DNA of 64,000 bases from Pseudoselenomonas ruminis. GTDB lineage: Bacteria > Bacillota > Negativicutes > Selenomonadales > Selenomonadaceae. Location: positions 682,001 through 746,000 of the forward strand of contig NZ_VTOY01000001.1 of NCBI RefSeq assembly GCF_008271295.1, read 5' to 3'. A model generated the notes under the pieces. It searched no databases, was not told where the DNA came from, and saw nothing but the letters and a program-made list of their open reading frames with translations. This document shows positions 8,742 to 18,416 of this stretch, piece by piece. Every line of letters starts with the position of its first letter. Position 1 is the stretch's first letter. The position numbers and the translations under genes are program-made.

Positions 8742-8785
8742 AAAAGACCGCTAAATCAGCACTTCTGCTGATTTAGCGGTCTTTT
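8742..8785. terminator. Bidirectional terminator between flagellin and pyrR
   Basis: A 20-base perfect stem (AAAAGACCGCTAAATCAGCA and its complement) with a CTTC loop, T-rich on the plus side and A-rich at the other end. It can end flagellin (plus) and pyrR (minus). Its first bases overlap the end of the TTGACAAGTCAA palindrome at 8731. Confidence 0.9.
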
Positions 8786-8792
8786 ACGTCTA

Positions 8793-9353
<561 letters not shown>

Positions 9354-9378
9354 TCACTCCCGTCAATCCATTTTTGCC

Positions 9379-10332
9379 TCACGGCTTCATTGCCGCGGCC
9401 TTTTTGCGGTCTTTGGCTAGTTTATCCCGAAGCCCCGTCAAAATGCGGTTCATGTCCTCCGGTACCGGGGCCGTAAAGGTCATTTCCTCACCGGTACTCG
9501 GATGGCGAAGCACCAAGCTCAGCGAATGAAGCGCCTGTCCCTCAATGGCAAACGGCGACTGCTTCTTCGGGCCGTACTTCGGGTCGTTGACGAGCGGATG
9601 GCCGATGCTCGTCATGTGCACGCGAATCTGATGCGTGCGGCCAGTCTCAAGGCGGCATTCAATCAGCGTGTAGTCGCCAAACCGCTCAAGCACTTTAAAA
9701 TGCGTGACGGCTGGCTTGCCATTTTCGCGCACGATGGCCATCTTCTTGCGGTCCGTCGGATGACGGCCGATATCGCCCTTGATGATACCGGCCTCTTCCT
9801 TGATATTGCCATGGACAATAGCCCAGTAGACGCGGTGCGCCGACTTCGTGCGAATCTGCTCAGCCAAATCAATATGCGCTTTGTCATTTTTGGCACAGAC
9901 CATAACGCCGGACGTATCCTTATCGAGGCGATGGACAATGCCCGGACGAATCTCACCATTGATGCCCGAAAGGTCGTGACAATGGAACAGCAGAGCATTG
10001 ACGAGCGTTCCGCTGTTTACCCCCGAAGCCGGATGAACGACCATGCCACGCGCCTTATTGACGACGATAATGTCCTCATCTTCGTAGAGCACGTCGAGCG
10101 GGATGTCCTCGGCCTTTATTTCCACTGCTTCCGGTTCCGGTACGACGAGGCTTACCTCGTCGCCTTCACGCAGCTTGAAGTTTGCCTTGCGCACGGTACC
10201 ATTTACGAGTGCCTTGCCGTCAGCAACGAGCTTTTGCACATGCGACCGCGAAAGCTCCGGCTGCTTTTTGGTCAAAAACACATCGAGCCGTTCGCCGGCA
10301 GCTTCTGCCTTATATACTATTGGTTCTGCCAT
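9379..10332 (-). CDS. rluD: RluA/RluD-family pseudouridine synthase
   Basis: Isomerises uridines in RNA, probably 23S rRNA. An N-terminal S4 RNA-binding domain (ERLDVFLTKKQPELSRSHVQKLVADG) precedes the synthase domain with the catalytic-Asp motif GIVHRLDKDTSGVMV (about 135-149). The C-terminal DPKYGPKKQSPF and HQIRVHMTSIGHP segments agree. Which uridine it modifies cannot be read. The start is set at ATG 10332, just after the lspA stop; an in-frame ATG at 10341 overlaps lspA. The lspA-rluD pairing is common in Firmicutes. Confidence 0.9.
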   Translation of the reverse strand: MAEPIVYKAEAAGERLDVFLTKKQPELSRSHVQKLVADGKALVNGTVRKANFKLREGDEVSLVVPEPEAVEIKAEDIPLDVLYEDEDIIVVNKARGMVVHPASGVNSGTLVNALLFHCHDLSGINGEIRPGIVHRLDKDTSGVMVCAKNDKAHIDLAEQIRTKSAHRVYWAIVHGNIKEEAGIIKGDIGRHPTDRKKMAIVRENGKPAVTHFKVLERFGDYTLIECRLETGRTHQIRVHMTSIGHPLVNDPKYGPKKQSPFAIEGQALHSLSLVLRHPSTGEEMTFTAPVPEDMNRILTGLRDKLAKDRKKAAAMKP

Positions 10333-10333
10333 A

Positions 10334-10777
10334 TCAATCATCCATATCTTTCATTTTATACATCAGTGCATAAATCATGCTGGCAACACCGAGCACAATT
10401 GCAATATCCGCAATATTAAAGACCGGCCAGATACGGAAATCGAGATAGTCCACCACGAGCCCATCTTTAATGCGGTCTATGAGATTGCCTACTGCACCGG
10501 CCAGCAGTGCCACGCAGCCATAATGGAACCAAGCTACCTGTCGGCGGAGCCGCGGATAATAATACAGGAATGCGGCAATAATTGCCATCCCCGCCAAGAT
10601 AAAAAACCAGCGCTGGTTTTCAAGCATTCCAAAAGCCGCTCCGGGATTCAGGATATACGTGAAATGGAAAACTCCCGGAATCACCGGGATGCTCTCCCCC
10701 AATACCATGGTTGCACTGACATAGCTTTTGACTGCCTGGTCCAGCACCAGCAGGACAACAAACAAACAAAATGCCAT
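10334..10777 (-). CDS. lspA: Lipoprotein signal peptidase (signal peptidase II)
   Basis: Aspartyl protease of the inner membrane that cuts prolipoproteins before the lipidated Cys. The 147 residues carry four hydrophobic segments and the family motifs NPGAAFGML, GAVGNLIDRI (first catalytic Asp) and VFNIADIAI (second catalytic Asp). It overlaps or abuts the rluD-type gene downstream and follows divIVA by 6 bases. Confidence 0.96.
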   Translation of the reverse strand: MAFCLFVVLLVLDQAVKSYVSATMVLGESIPVIPGVFHFTYILNPGAAFGMLENQRWFFILAGMAIIAAFLYYYPRLRRQVAWFHYGCVALLAGAVGNLIDRIKDGLVVDYLDFRIWPVFNIADIAIVLGVASMIYALMYKMKDMDD

Positions 10778-10783
10778 AGTTTC

Positions 10784-11380
10784 TTACTCTTTCGTTTCTT
10801 CAGCCTGCTTACCGTCTTTTTCCGCAGCCTTATCTTCCTGAACCTTCACAATTTCTTCCTGCTTTGCCTTGGCAGCCTGTTCCTCAGCCTCCGGATTTGG
10901 CAGCTGGCCAAGCGTCTCGTTGATGACAGCGAGCTCAGACTCCATCGTCACTTTGACTTTGCGCAGGAACTGGTTTTTCTCGCGGACCAGGCGGTCGTAT
11001 TCCGCTACGATGCTGCGAACCTTGGCCGTCGCGTCTTCCATCTGCTTCTTGACAGCCATTTCCGTCTCATGACGCATGTTCTCGCACTCTTTGACCGTAT
11101 TCTCGCGCATCTCTTCGGCGTTCTTGCGCGAGCTTGAGGTAACTTCCTCTGCCGTCTTCTGCGCTACCAGAAGCGTATCCTTGAGGTTCTTTTCCAGCTG
11201 CTTGTACTGCTCGTTGTCCTTATGTGCCCGCTCAAGTTCCTCCTTGAGGCGGTCATTTTCGCGGAACAGCTTTTCATAGTCATTGACGACCTGGTCGAGG
11301 AAATCGTCAATCTCATCCTCGTTGTAGCCGCGGAAGCTACGCTTGAAATCCTTATTGTGAATGTCCATTGGTGTAAGCAA
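10784..11380 (-). CDS. divIVA: DivIVA-domain cell division / polarity protein
   Basis: A 198-residue DivIVA family protein that senses membrane curvature at septum and poles. The N-terminal signature is LTPMDIHNKDFKRSFRGYN followed by EDEIDDFLDQVV. The rest is long coiled coil (about 35-150) and an Ala/Glu/Lys-rich tail. It sits in the ylm division cluster (sepF and ylmH upstream), as in Bacillus, although this organism is expected to be diderm. Confidence 0.92.
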   Translation of the reverse strand: MLTPMDIHNKDFKRSFRGYNEDEIDDFLDQVVNDYEKLFRENDRLKEELERAHKDNEQYKQLEKNLKDTLLVAQKTAEEVTSSSRKNAEEMRENTVKECENMRHETEMAVKKQMEDATAKVRSIVAEYDRLVREKNQFLRKVKVTMESELAVINETLGQLPNPEAEEQAAKAKQEEIVKVQEDKAAEKDGKQAEETKE

Positions 11381-11414
11381 AACAATTATCTCCCATCTGA
11401 TAATAAATACGAAA

Positions 11415-12209
11415 TTACAGGTAACGTTTTAAGACCACAACCGTGCGGCCTTTTTTCGTGGTGCCACGAACTTCTGCCACTTCGAGCCGTCCGCGCCCGC
11501 GCATCGAAAGGATATCTCCTTCTTTTACCGTCTGCGAGGCGCTCTTGACTGGCTGCCAATTGAGTTTCAGCTTGTCGGCAGCAATATCAGCTGCGGCACG
11601 GCTGCGCGACGAGCCAAAGCCCGAGGCGGCAATCGAATCGACGCGCAGCGATGCTACCGTTGCACGGATTTCCTTGCAGCGCTCTTCCTTTGGAGCGATC
11701 GAGGAAAGCTCAGCGCGCTCACAGGAAACACCGACTGCCCCGATTTGCGTGAGGTTTGCGAGCAAATACTCGGCCATCTTCTTGTCGCAAAGAATCTTGA
11801 CGCTGTCATTGGTCACCAAAAGGTCACCGATGCGGTCGCGCTCGATGCCAAGCCCCATGAGGGCGCCGAGCACATCACGGTGCGAGAGCCGTGCGAACTG
11901 GCCATTCCAGCGCGCCTCAATACAATCGATGTCAAAGCCGCCCGGCGTGCCCATGAAATCCTCATGGATATACATGGCGCGGTTGCGCTCGGCGCCCTGA
12001 TAACCGCCATTAAAATCAACGTGCAAACTGCCGTAGTTTGCCGCTACGGTCTCGGCGATTTCCTGCCCAAACGGATCGAGGAATTCACTCATGCGGAATT
12101 TCTGGCTGCGCGAAACGGCCTCCGCCAAATCGACGAGCTTAATAACCGTTTCTTCGCCCTCAGTGCCTTTGTAGAAACGGATTAGTTTTTCTTTCTGTTC
12201 ACTTGCCAT
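11415..12209 (-). CDS. ylmH: YlmH-family S4 RNA-binding protein
   Basis: A 264-residue protein with an RRM-like N-terminal half (EFLDPFGQEIAETVAANYG and GYQGAERNRAMYIHEDF) and a C-terminal S4 domain (RVDSIAASGFGSSRSRAAADIAADKLKLN motif region, then GDILSMRGRGRLEV). YlmH in Bacillus takes part in rescue of stalled 50S subunits alongside RqcH, which is interesting because rqcH is also in this window. Between sepF and divIVA. Confidence 0.9.
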   Translation of the reverse strand: MASEQKEKLIRFYKGTEGEETVIKLVDLAEAVSRSQKFRMSEFLDPFGQEIAETVAANYGSLHVDFNGGYQGAERNRAMYIHEDFMGTPGGFDIDCIEARWNGQFARLSHRDVLGALMGLGIERDRIGDLLVTNDSVKILCDKKMAEYLLANLTQIGAVGVSCERAELSSIAPKEERCKEIRATVASLRVDSIAASGFGSSRSRAAADIAADKLKLNWQPVKSASQTVKEGDILSMRGRGRLEVAEVRGTTKKGRTVVVLKRYL

Positions 12210-12224
12210 TCTTCTATCAGCCTC

Positions 12225-12719
12225 TTATTTCTTGAGCCACGGCATCTCGGTGGAGACGCGGCGCTCTTCTTCGGTATAGCTGACGTTGACATTGCTCGGT
12301 GCACAGAGGAACACGTTATGCCCCACCTTCTTGATTTCACCGTTCAGGGCATAGGTCGTGCCGCTGATAAAGTCGATGATGCGCTTGGCATCTTCGGCCT
12401 CGGTCTTTTCAAAATTGATGACCACCGGTTTTTTCTCGCGCAAATTGTTGGCAACCTGCTGAGCGTCATCAAAGGTCTGCGGCTCGATGACAATGACCTT
12501 CATCTTGATATTAGCTGTATTCTCGCGAGCCGATGCTGCCGACTGGAAGTCAACGACATTGCGGGACGACTCGCCTTTCTCGCGGCCAAGCTCCCGCTCT
12601 TCCTCAAAGGCATCGTGTTTCGGTTCTGCCTTGCGCGAGAGTTCTTCTTCTTCAAAATCCAAATTATCTTCAGGATCCATCAGACCCATTTTTCCACATA
12701 CTTTGTCAATAATACTCAT
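12225..12719 (-). CDS. sepF: SepF cell division protein
   Basis: A 164-residue FtsZ-binding membrane anchor. The N-terminal amphipathic helix (MSIIDKVCGKMGL) is followed by an acidic linker (about 15-60) and the SepF core: KVIVIEPQTFDDAQQVANNL, then KPVVINFEKTEAEDAKRIIDF and ISGTTYALNGEIKKVG. Part of the yggS-sepF-ylmH-divIVA string, which is transcribed in that order. Confidence 0.95.
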   Translation of the reverse strand: MSIIDKVCGKMGLMDPEDNLDFEEEELSRKAEPKHDAFEEERELGREKGESSRNVVDFQSAASARENTANIKMKVIVIEPQTFDDAQQVANNLREKKPVVINFEKTEAEDAKRIIDFISGTTYALNGEIKKVGHNVFLCAPSNVNVSYTEEERRVSTEMPWLKK

Positions 12720-12731
12720 AGTGCCACCTCT

Positions 12732-13424
12732 TTAGTATTGTCGCGGTCCAAATATGGCTGTACCCACACGAACCATATTCGCGCCTTCTTCCACCGCGAT
12801 TGGATAATCGTGGGTCATACCCATGGATAGATATTTAATATTCGCCGTCTTATAGGGAATTTCCTTTACCTTTTGGTAAATTCCATACATTTCCCGGAAA
12901 AGTGGACGGCAATCTTCTACATTTTCATAGTTTGGCGCAATGCACATCAGCCCGCAAAGACGGATATTCGGGAGCGTATCGACCAAATCGAGCATCTCCT
13001 GCAAATCTTCTTTGTAGACGCCAGACTTGCTTTCCTCTTTAGCCAGGTTGACCTGCACGAGAATGTCCTGCACCTTGCCGATTTTGCCCGCCTCTTTGTC
13101 AATCGCCTTGGCCAAATGCACCGTATCGACGGAATGAATGAGGTCAAAGAGCTTTACTGCTACCTTGGCCTTATTGGTCTGTAAATGACCGATAAGATGC
13201 CAGGTGACCGGACGGTCTAACGTCTCGTATTTTTCCTTGGCCTCTTGGATGCGGTTTTCGCCCACTTCCACTGCGCCGGCATCAATGGCCTCGCGCATCG
13301 CCGCCACATCGTGATTCTTCGTCACGGCTATCAGTGTAACGGGCGCATCCTTTGGTACACGGGTACGCCGCTGCATGCTTTCCTTGATTTTGGCTTCAAC
13401 TTCATGAAACTTATCTGCTATCAT
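12732..13424 (-). CDS. yggS: YggS/PLPBP family pyridoxal-phosphate homeostasis protein
   Basis: A 230-residue single-barrel PLP-binding protein of the YggS/YlmE family, thought to buffer PLP rather than catalyse a reaction. The PLP lysine is in VTLIAVTKNHD (about residue 36). Other family landmarks are GENRIQEAKEKYE, WHLIGHLQTNK and the C-terminal YLSMGMTHDYPIAVEEG and MVRVGTAIFG. First of the sepF-ylmH string. Confidence 0.95.
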   Translation of the reverse strand: MIADKFHEVEAKIKESMQRRTRVPKDAPVTLIAVTKNHDVAAMREAIDAGAVEVGENRIQEAKEKYETLDRPVTWHLIGHLQTNKAKVAVKLFDLIHSVDTVHLAKAIDKEAGKIGKVQDILVQVNLAKEESKSGVYKEDLQEMLDLVDTLPNIRLCGLMCIAPNYENVEDCRPLFREMYGIYQKVKEIPYKTANIKYLSMGMTHDYPIAVEEGANMVRVGTAIFGPRQY

Positions 13425-13437
13425 GCAATTACCCCCG

Positions 13438-14259
13438 TCAGTATTTATTCAGTGCAATAACCGCGGCCATGCGGCCGGTCGTGCCGCCATCGGCGCGGTA
13501 GGAATAGAACCATTGGTGCTTGCAGGCGGTGCAGGTATCGGCCATATCGATATTTTCGCTCTTGACGCCGATATCCATGAGCTGCAAGCGGTTTGCCTGC
13601 CATAGATTGAGATGAACCTTATCGCCCATCTGGCTGATGATGTCCTCGACATGGTAGGGAAACGCCTCGCGGAATTGTCCGGCAACCTCATCGCCCACCT
13701 CATAGCAACAGGGGCCAATGGCCGGACCAATGGCCGCCAGCACATCACTTGGCTTCGTGCCAAATTCCTTCGTCATCGCCATGACCGTCTTCTGGGCAAT
13801 TTTCTTCACCGTGCCCTTCCAGCCGCCATGCGCAATACCTACGGCCAGATGCTCCGGATCCAAAAACAGCACTGGCGTGCAGTCGGCAAAACAGAGCACG
13901 AGCGGCAGTCCCAGTTCATCGGTTATCAGCGCATCGGTTTCGGGAATGGAATCTTCGTATTCTTTAGCTCCACGCCCGGCCTCAGCACGGCCCACGCGGA
14001 CAATGTGCTGTCCATGAACCTGCTCAGGCGTAACCATATCTTCAGCTTTAAGCCCCAGTGCATGCAGGAAGCGGCGGCGGTTTTCCCAAACGTCAGCGGG
14101 ATTGTCCCCCACATGAAGGGCCATGTTGAGCGAATCATACGGCTTTTGGCTCACACCGCCAAGCCTTCCCGTAAGCCCATGAACACAAAGGTCCTCGGGA
14201 AAGGACGAAAATTTTCCGCGCCAGAGGTTGTTTCGCATATGCTCAAGAACAAAACTCAT
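13438..14259 (-). CDS. pgeF: Multicopper polyphenol oxidase/laccase-domain protein (PgeF/YlmD family)
   Basis: A 273-residue Cu-oxidase_4 (YfiH/YlmD) family protein; the E. coli member is a peptidoglycan-editing amidase and others act as purine nucleosidases. Family motifs: LTGRLGGVSQKPYDSLNMA, CFADCTPVLF, IAHGGWKGT (metal His) and IGPAIGPCCYEVGDEV. Placed between the large radical SAM gene and yggS, the usual ylmD-ylmE neighbourhood. Confidence 0.92.
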   Translation of the reverse strand: MSFVLEHMRNNLWRGKFSSFPEDLCVHGLTGRLGGVSQKPYDSLNMALHVGDNPADVWENRRRFLHALGLKAEDMVTPEQVHGQHIVRVGRAEAGRGAKEYEDSIPETDALITDELGLPLVLCFADCTPVLFLDPEHLAVGIAHGGWKGTVKKIAQKTVMAMTKEFGTKPSDVLAAIGPAIGPCCYEVGDEVAGQFREAFPYHVEDIISQMGDKVHLNLWQANRLQLMDIGVKSENIDMADTCTACKHQWFYSYRADGGTTGRMAAVIALNKY

Positions 14260-14290
14260 CGTATTGCACCTTCTTATCGTTTTTTGCTAA

Positions 14291-16018
14291 TTAGCCGCAG
14301 ACACCGCAGCGATGGCAACCGTCAAAACACGGTATCGTCGGCTTCTGCGCATCGGCTTTTTCCAATTCTTCATAGAGATATTCCCGCGTAAAGCCCATGT
14401 CAAGCTGCTCCCACGGAAAGAGCTCCGCTTCGTCCCGTTCCCGGTACAGGTACTCGTCCATGGACAGGCCGCATTCCTTTAACGCGCGCTTAAACGCCTT
14501 GCTCCCGCCGAGCTCATGCGCGAGCAGCAACGCATCGGCAACACGACGGTCGCCGCGGGCCAGTACGCCCTGCACATAGGCCTCTTTGGGCGACTCGACG
14601 TTGACGATGATATTTTTACGCTTGCGCAGGCTCTGCATCATGTGTTTAAACGCCTGCTCGACGTATTTGCGGTCAGCCATCGGCTTCCACTGGAACGGCG
14701 TAAAGGGCTTGGGAATAAACGGATTGACCGAAAGCGTCAGCGTTCCCTTGGCCCCCTTTTCCTCCATGTAATCCTTGAGCCGGTTGGCCAAATCGATAAT
14801 CGCCTCAATATCCTCTTCCTGCTCAAACGGCAGACCGATCATGATGTAGAGGCGGAAATTGCGGATGCCGGCATCAATTCCCATCTCCATCGCGTTGAAG
14901 AGATGTTCTTCCTCGATGCCCTTGTTGATAACTGCCCGCATGCGGCGGCTTCCGGCTTCCGGCGCCATCGTGAGCGTTTTGAGCCCGCTTTGCGCCAGCG
15001 AATCCACGAGGTCCTGCGTAACCGAATCGGCACGGAACGACGCCACCGACATCGAAAGGCCTTCGCCGAGGATTTCCTTGCAGAGATCATTGATTTCCGG
15101 ATAATCGGAAATTGCCGCGCCCATGAGACCAATGCGCTTATTGTATTGCAAGGCTTCCTTTACCTCACGCGTGATGACGCCCAACGAGCGGTTGCGCGGC
15201 CGGCGGAAACAATACCCCGCCATGCAAAACCGGCAGTGACGCCCGCAGCCGCGCGCCGTCTCGATGAGGTAGAAGTTAAACTCCGTATTATCCGTGATGA
15301 CTACCGTATGAGCTGGATGTGCATCCAAATCCTGCACCCATTGGCGCGTGACTTTCGCAGGCGCCCCATCCAGCGGCTCAATGGCGGCAAGCCTCCCCTT
15401 GTCATCGTAGCGGTGCTCGTAGAGCGCTGGGACATAAACGCCTGGGACATTAGCAATAAAGCGCAGCATATCCGCCCGGGACATGCCCTGCCGCTTTGCC
15501 TCATTCCAGGCATCCATCAGCGCCGGCATGACGACTTCACCCTCGCCGATGATAAAGGCATCGATAACGCCAGCTAGCGGCTCGGGATTAAACGTCGCAC
15601 AGGGGCCGCCCGCTATGACGAGCGGGTCCCGCTCCCCGCGGTCTGCCGCCTTGACTTTGACTTTGCCCAGTTCAAGCATTTGCAGGACGTTAAAATAATC
15701 CATCTCAAACGACAGGACAAAGCCAATCACGGAAAACTCGTAGAGCGGCGTCTGATTTTCAATGCTCATCAGCGGGGTCCGCGTGTTCTCGTAACGCTTG
15801 ATTTCCTTGCGCTCGGGCAAAAACACGCGCTCGCAGGCCACATCATCGCGCATATTTAACAGCTCATAAATGATGTGTAAGCCAAGATTGGACATCCCCA
15901 CAAAATACGAATTGGGATACACCAGCGCGAACGGAGTCCGCGTTCCCATCGGATACCGATAATAACCGCGTTCTCCTGCCAACAGTTCCTTTAATTCCCG
16001 CTTGAGTTCAAAATCCAA
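14291..16018 (-). CDS. B12-binding-type radical SAM protein (TIGR03960-like)
   Basis: A 575-residue radical SAM enzyme. The [4Fe-4S] motif CGRHCRFC lies at about residue 255. The N-terminal part resembles the TIGR03960 family (LVYPNSYFVGMSNLGLHIIY, then VIAGGPCATFNPEPLAGV with IIGEGEV). The tail ends with FDGCHRCGVCG, a possible second cysteine cluster. Other members are sometimes fused to a TIGR03936 domain; here no such domain follows. The substrate is unknown; related proteins sit near ribosome and tRNA genes. Confidence 0.85.
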   Translation of the reverse strand: MDFELKRELKELLAGERGYYRYPMGTRTPFALVYPNSYFVGMSNLGLHIIYELLNMRDDVACERVFLPERKEIKRYENTRTPLMSIENQTPLYEFSVIGFVLSFEMDYFNVLQMLELGKVKVKAADRGERDPLVIAGGPCATFNPEPLAGVIDAFIIGEGEVVMPALMDAWNEAKRQGMSRADMLRFIANVPGVYVPALYEHRYDDKGRLAAIEPLDGAPAKVTRQWVQDLDAHPAHTVVITDNTEFNFYLIETARGCGRHCRFCMAGYCFRRPRNRSLGVITREVKEALQYNKRIGLMGAAISDYPEINDLCKEILGEGLSMSVASFRADSVTQDLVDSLAQSGLKTLTMAPEAGSRRMRAVINKGIEEEHLFNAMEMGIDAGIRNFRLYIMIGLPFEQEEDIEAIIDLANRLKDYMEEKGAKGTLTLSVNPFIPKPFTPFQWKPMADRKYVEQAFKHMMQSLRKRKNIIVNVESPKEAYVQGVLARGDRRVADALLLAHELGGSKAFKRALKECGLSMDEYLYRERDEAELFPWEQLDMGFTREYLYEELEKADAQKPTIPCFDGCHRCGVCG

Positions 16019-16038
16019 CTACGCCTATCCTCCCAGTC

Positions 16039-16509
16039 TTATTTCTGTTCTTCCGTCTTGTGGGCCTGGAGCTTGTTTAACTCCTCGACAAAGCTCGTGA
16101 TATCGGCAAACTTGCGGTATACCGAGGCAAAGCGGATATAGGCGACTTCATCAAAATCTTTTAGCCGTTCCATAACCAGTTCGCCAATCTTGGCGGATTC
16201 TACCTCCTGCTCCATGGTATTGCGCACATCGCGCTCAACATCGTTGACCAATGCCACAATGCGCTCCATGGATATATCCCGCTTATCACACGAGCGGATT
16301 ACGCCGTTCAGGATTTTATCGCGTTTAAATACTTCCCGGCGGCCGTCATTCTTGACGACCATCAATGGCAGTTTCTCAACGACCTCATAGGTCGTGAAGC
16401 GCTTGCCACAGCCATTGCACTCGCGGCGGCGGCGGATGGTTGCTCCATCCTCAGCCGCCCGCGAATCAATAACCCGGCTGTCTGCCTGTTTGCAATATGG
16501 ACATTTCAT
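16039..16509 (-). CDS. nrdR: NrdR transcriptional repressor of ribonucleotide reductase
   Basis: A 156-residue repressor. The zinc ribbon has Cys3, Cys6, Cys31 and Cys34, and the ATP-cone follows (LPLMVVKNDGRREVFKRDKI). It senses dATP/ATP and binds NrdR boxes upstream of nrd operons. None of those operons is in this window. The gene's first bases overlap the end of the YgiQ-type gene by 4 bases. Confidence 0.97.
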   Translation of the reverse strand: MKCPYCKQADSRVIDSRAAEDGATIRRRRECNGCGKRFTTYEVVEKLPLMVVKNDGRREVFKRDKILNGVIRSCDKRDISMERIVALVNDVERDVRNTMEQEVESAKIGELVMERLKDFDEVAYIRFASVYRKFADITSFVEELNKLQAHKTEEQK

Positions 16510-18416
16510 CGCCGCACCCTCTTTTCTCTCGGTTTCTGTTTATTCGTACCGGCCGGTTTCCGGCCGCCATTTCGTTTCTGCTTGTGCGGGAAGCCCTTAG
16601 CCTCTCCCGCTTTTTTCTTGTTCTCTGCGCCCTCCGGCCGCACCAGGCATTTCCGGTCAAAGCCGATGAGATCTTCGCGATGCGCCAGGCGCAGTGCCTT
16701 GCGCACGATTGCCTGATTCTTCGGCAGCCAATACTGCATGAGCGAGCGCTGCATGAGCTTTTCTTCATACGACTTAGCCGTATAAACCTTCTCGCCAGTA
16801 AGCGGGTCAATGCCCGTATACCACATCGCCGTGGAAAGCGTTCCGGGCGTGGGGATGAAGTCCTGCACCTGCTGCGGATGATACCCCATATCGCGGATAA
16901 ATTCCGCAAGCTCTATGGCATCCGAAAGCTCGGAACCCGGATGGCTCGACATGAAATACGGCACGAGATACTGCTTGAGACCCAATCGTTCGTTCATCTT
17001 GCGGAAGTGCTCGGCAAAGGCCTGATAAACCTTGCGGTTGGATTTTCCCATCATGCGCGTCACGCGGTCGGAGACATGTTCCGGCGCAATCTTTAACTGC
17101 CCGCTGATGTGATACTTGCAGAGTTCTTCCAAGAAATCGTCCTTGGCCAGCATCAGGTAGTCAAAGCGCACGCCCGAACGAATAAAGACCTTCTTGACGC
17201 CCGGCAGCTGGCGAAGCTCCCGCAAGAGCTTGATGTAGTCGCTGTGGTCAACGACGAGGTTTTTGCACGGAATTGGCGACAGGCAAGGCTTGCCGCGGCA
17301 GGTGCCGCGCGCTAACTGGCCGTCGCAGCTCGTGCGGCGGAAGTTGGCCGTCGGGCCGCCGACATCGTGAATATAGCCTTTGAATCCCTTTTGCTGCGTG
17401 AGGATTTTTGCCTCACGGATTAGCGATTCGTGACTGCGCCGCTGGATTATGCGTCCCTCATGGGAGATAATCGCGCAGAAGTTGCAGCCGCCAAAGCAGC
17501 CGCGCTGGCTCACGAGGCTGAACTGAACCTCCTGGATCGCTGGAACGCCGCCATCCTTATCGTAGATAGGATGCCAGGTCCGCATGTACGGCAGGTCGTA
17601 AATCTCATCCATCTGCGCTTCGGTAAGGGGCCTGGCAGGAGGATTCTGCACGACGCACCATTCATCGTTCTGCTGGGCGAGTTTGCGCCCGCGAATCGGG
17701 TCCTGCTCAAGATATTCGAGTTTAAAGGCCTCGGCAAACTTCTTCTTGGAATGCGCGACCTCATCAAAGGACGGCAACGGCAGATGATCCCATACATAGT
17801 CCATATTCGGCACACGATAGCAGGTGCCCTGGACGTCCTGGATGTTCTCGACCGCCACACCCTGCTGAAGGTCCGCGGCAATTTCCAGCAAAGCCCGCTC
17901 GCCCATGCCAAAGATGAGCAAATCCGCCTGACTGTCGACGAGAATCGAGCGCCGCACCGAATTGCTCCAGTAATCGTAATGCGCGAGACGGCGAAGACTT
18001 GCCTCTATGCCTCCGATGATAATCGGCACATCATGATAGAGCTCGCGCAGGCGGTTGCAGTAAACGATTGTCGCCCGCTCAGGCCGAAAGCCAGCCTTGC
18101 CGCCGGGGGAATACGCATCCTGATGGCGTACCTTGCGCGACGCAGTGAACTTGTTGAGCAGCGAATCCATATTGCCCGCTGAGACAAGAAAACCCAGCCG
18201 GGGTTTTCCCAGGCGGTTAAAATCCCTGGTAGAATGCCAGTCCGGCTGGGGTATGATTCCTACTTTATAGCCGTGCTTTTCCAAAAGCCGGCAAAGAATG
18301 GCCGGTCCGAAGCTTGGATGGTCCACATACGCATCACCCGATACGAATATGAAATCCAGCTGCTCCCAGCCACGCGCTTCCATATCTTTTTTGCTGATTG
18401 GCAAAAATCCATTCAT
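16506..18416 (-). CDS. ygiQ: YgiQ family (UPF0313) radical SAM protein
   Basis: A 636-residue radical SAM protein of the YgiQ family, function unknown. The N-terminus FISGDAYVDHPSFG-like segment (FVSGDAYVDHPSFGPAILCR) and the cluster motif CFGGCNFC (about residue 310) are diagnostic. The C-terminal 60 residues are strongly basic (KRNGGRKPAGTNKQ), like a nucleic-acid-binding tail. It overlaps both nrdR and the RodZ-like gene. Confidence 0.92.
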   Translation of the reverse strand: MNGFLPISKKDMEARGWEQLDFIFVSGDAYVDHPSFGPAILCRLLEKHGYKVGIIPQPDWHSTRDFNRLGKPRLGFLVSAGNMDSLLNKFTASRKVRHQDAYSPGGKAGFRPERATIVYCNRLRELYHDVPIIIGGIEASLRRLAHYDYWSNSVRRSILVDSQADLLIFGMGERALLEIAADLQQGVAVENIQDVQGTCYRVPNMDYVWDHLPLPSFDEVAHSKKKFAEAFKLEYLEQDPIRGRKLAQQNDEWCVVQNPPARPLTEAQMDEIYDLPYMRTWHPIYDKDGGVPAIQEVQFSLVSQRGCFGGCNFCAIISHEGRIIQRRSHESLIREAKILTQQKGFKGYIHDVGGPTANFRRTSCDGQLARGTCRGKPCLSPIPCKNLVVDHSDYIKLLRELRQLPGVKKVFIRSGVRFDYLMLAKDDFLEELCKYHISGQLKIAPEHVSDRVTRMMGKSNRKVYQAFAEHFRKMNERLGLKQYLVPYFMSSHPGSELSDAIELAEFIRDMGYHPQQVQDFIPTPGTLSTAMWYTGIDPLTGEKVYTAKSYEEKLMQRSLMQYWLPKNQAIVRKALRLAHREDLIGFDRKCLVRPEGAENKKKAGEAKGFPHKQKRNGGRKPAGTNKQKPREKRVRR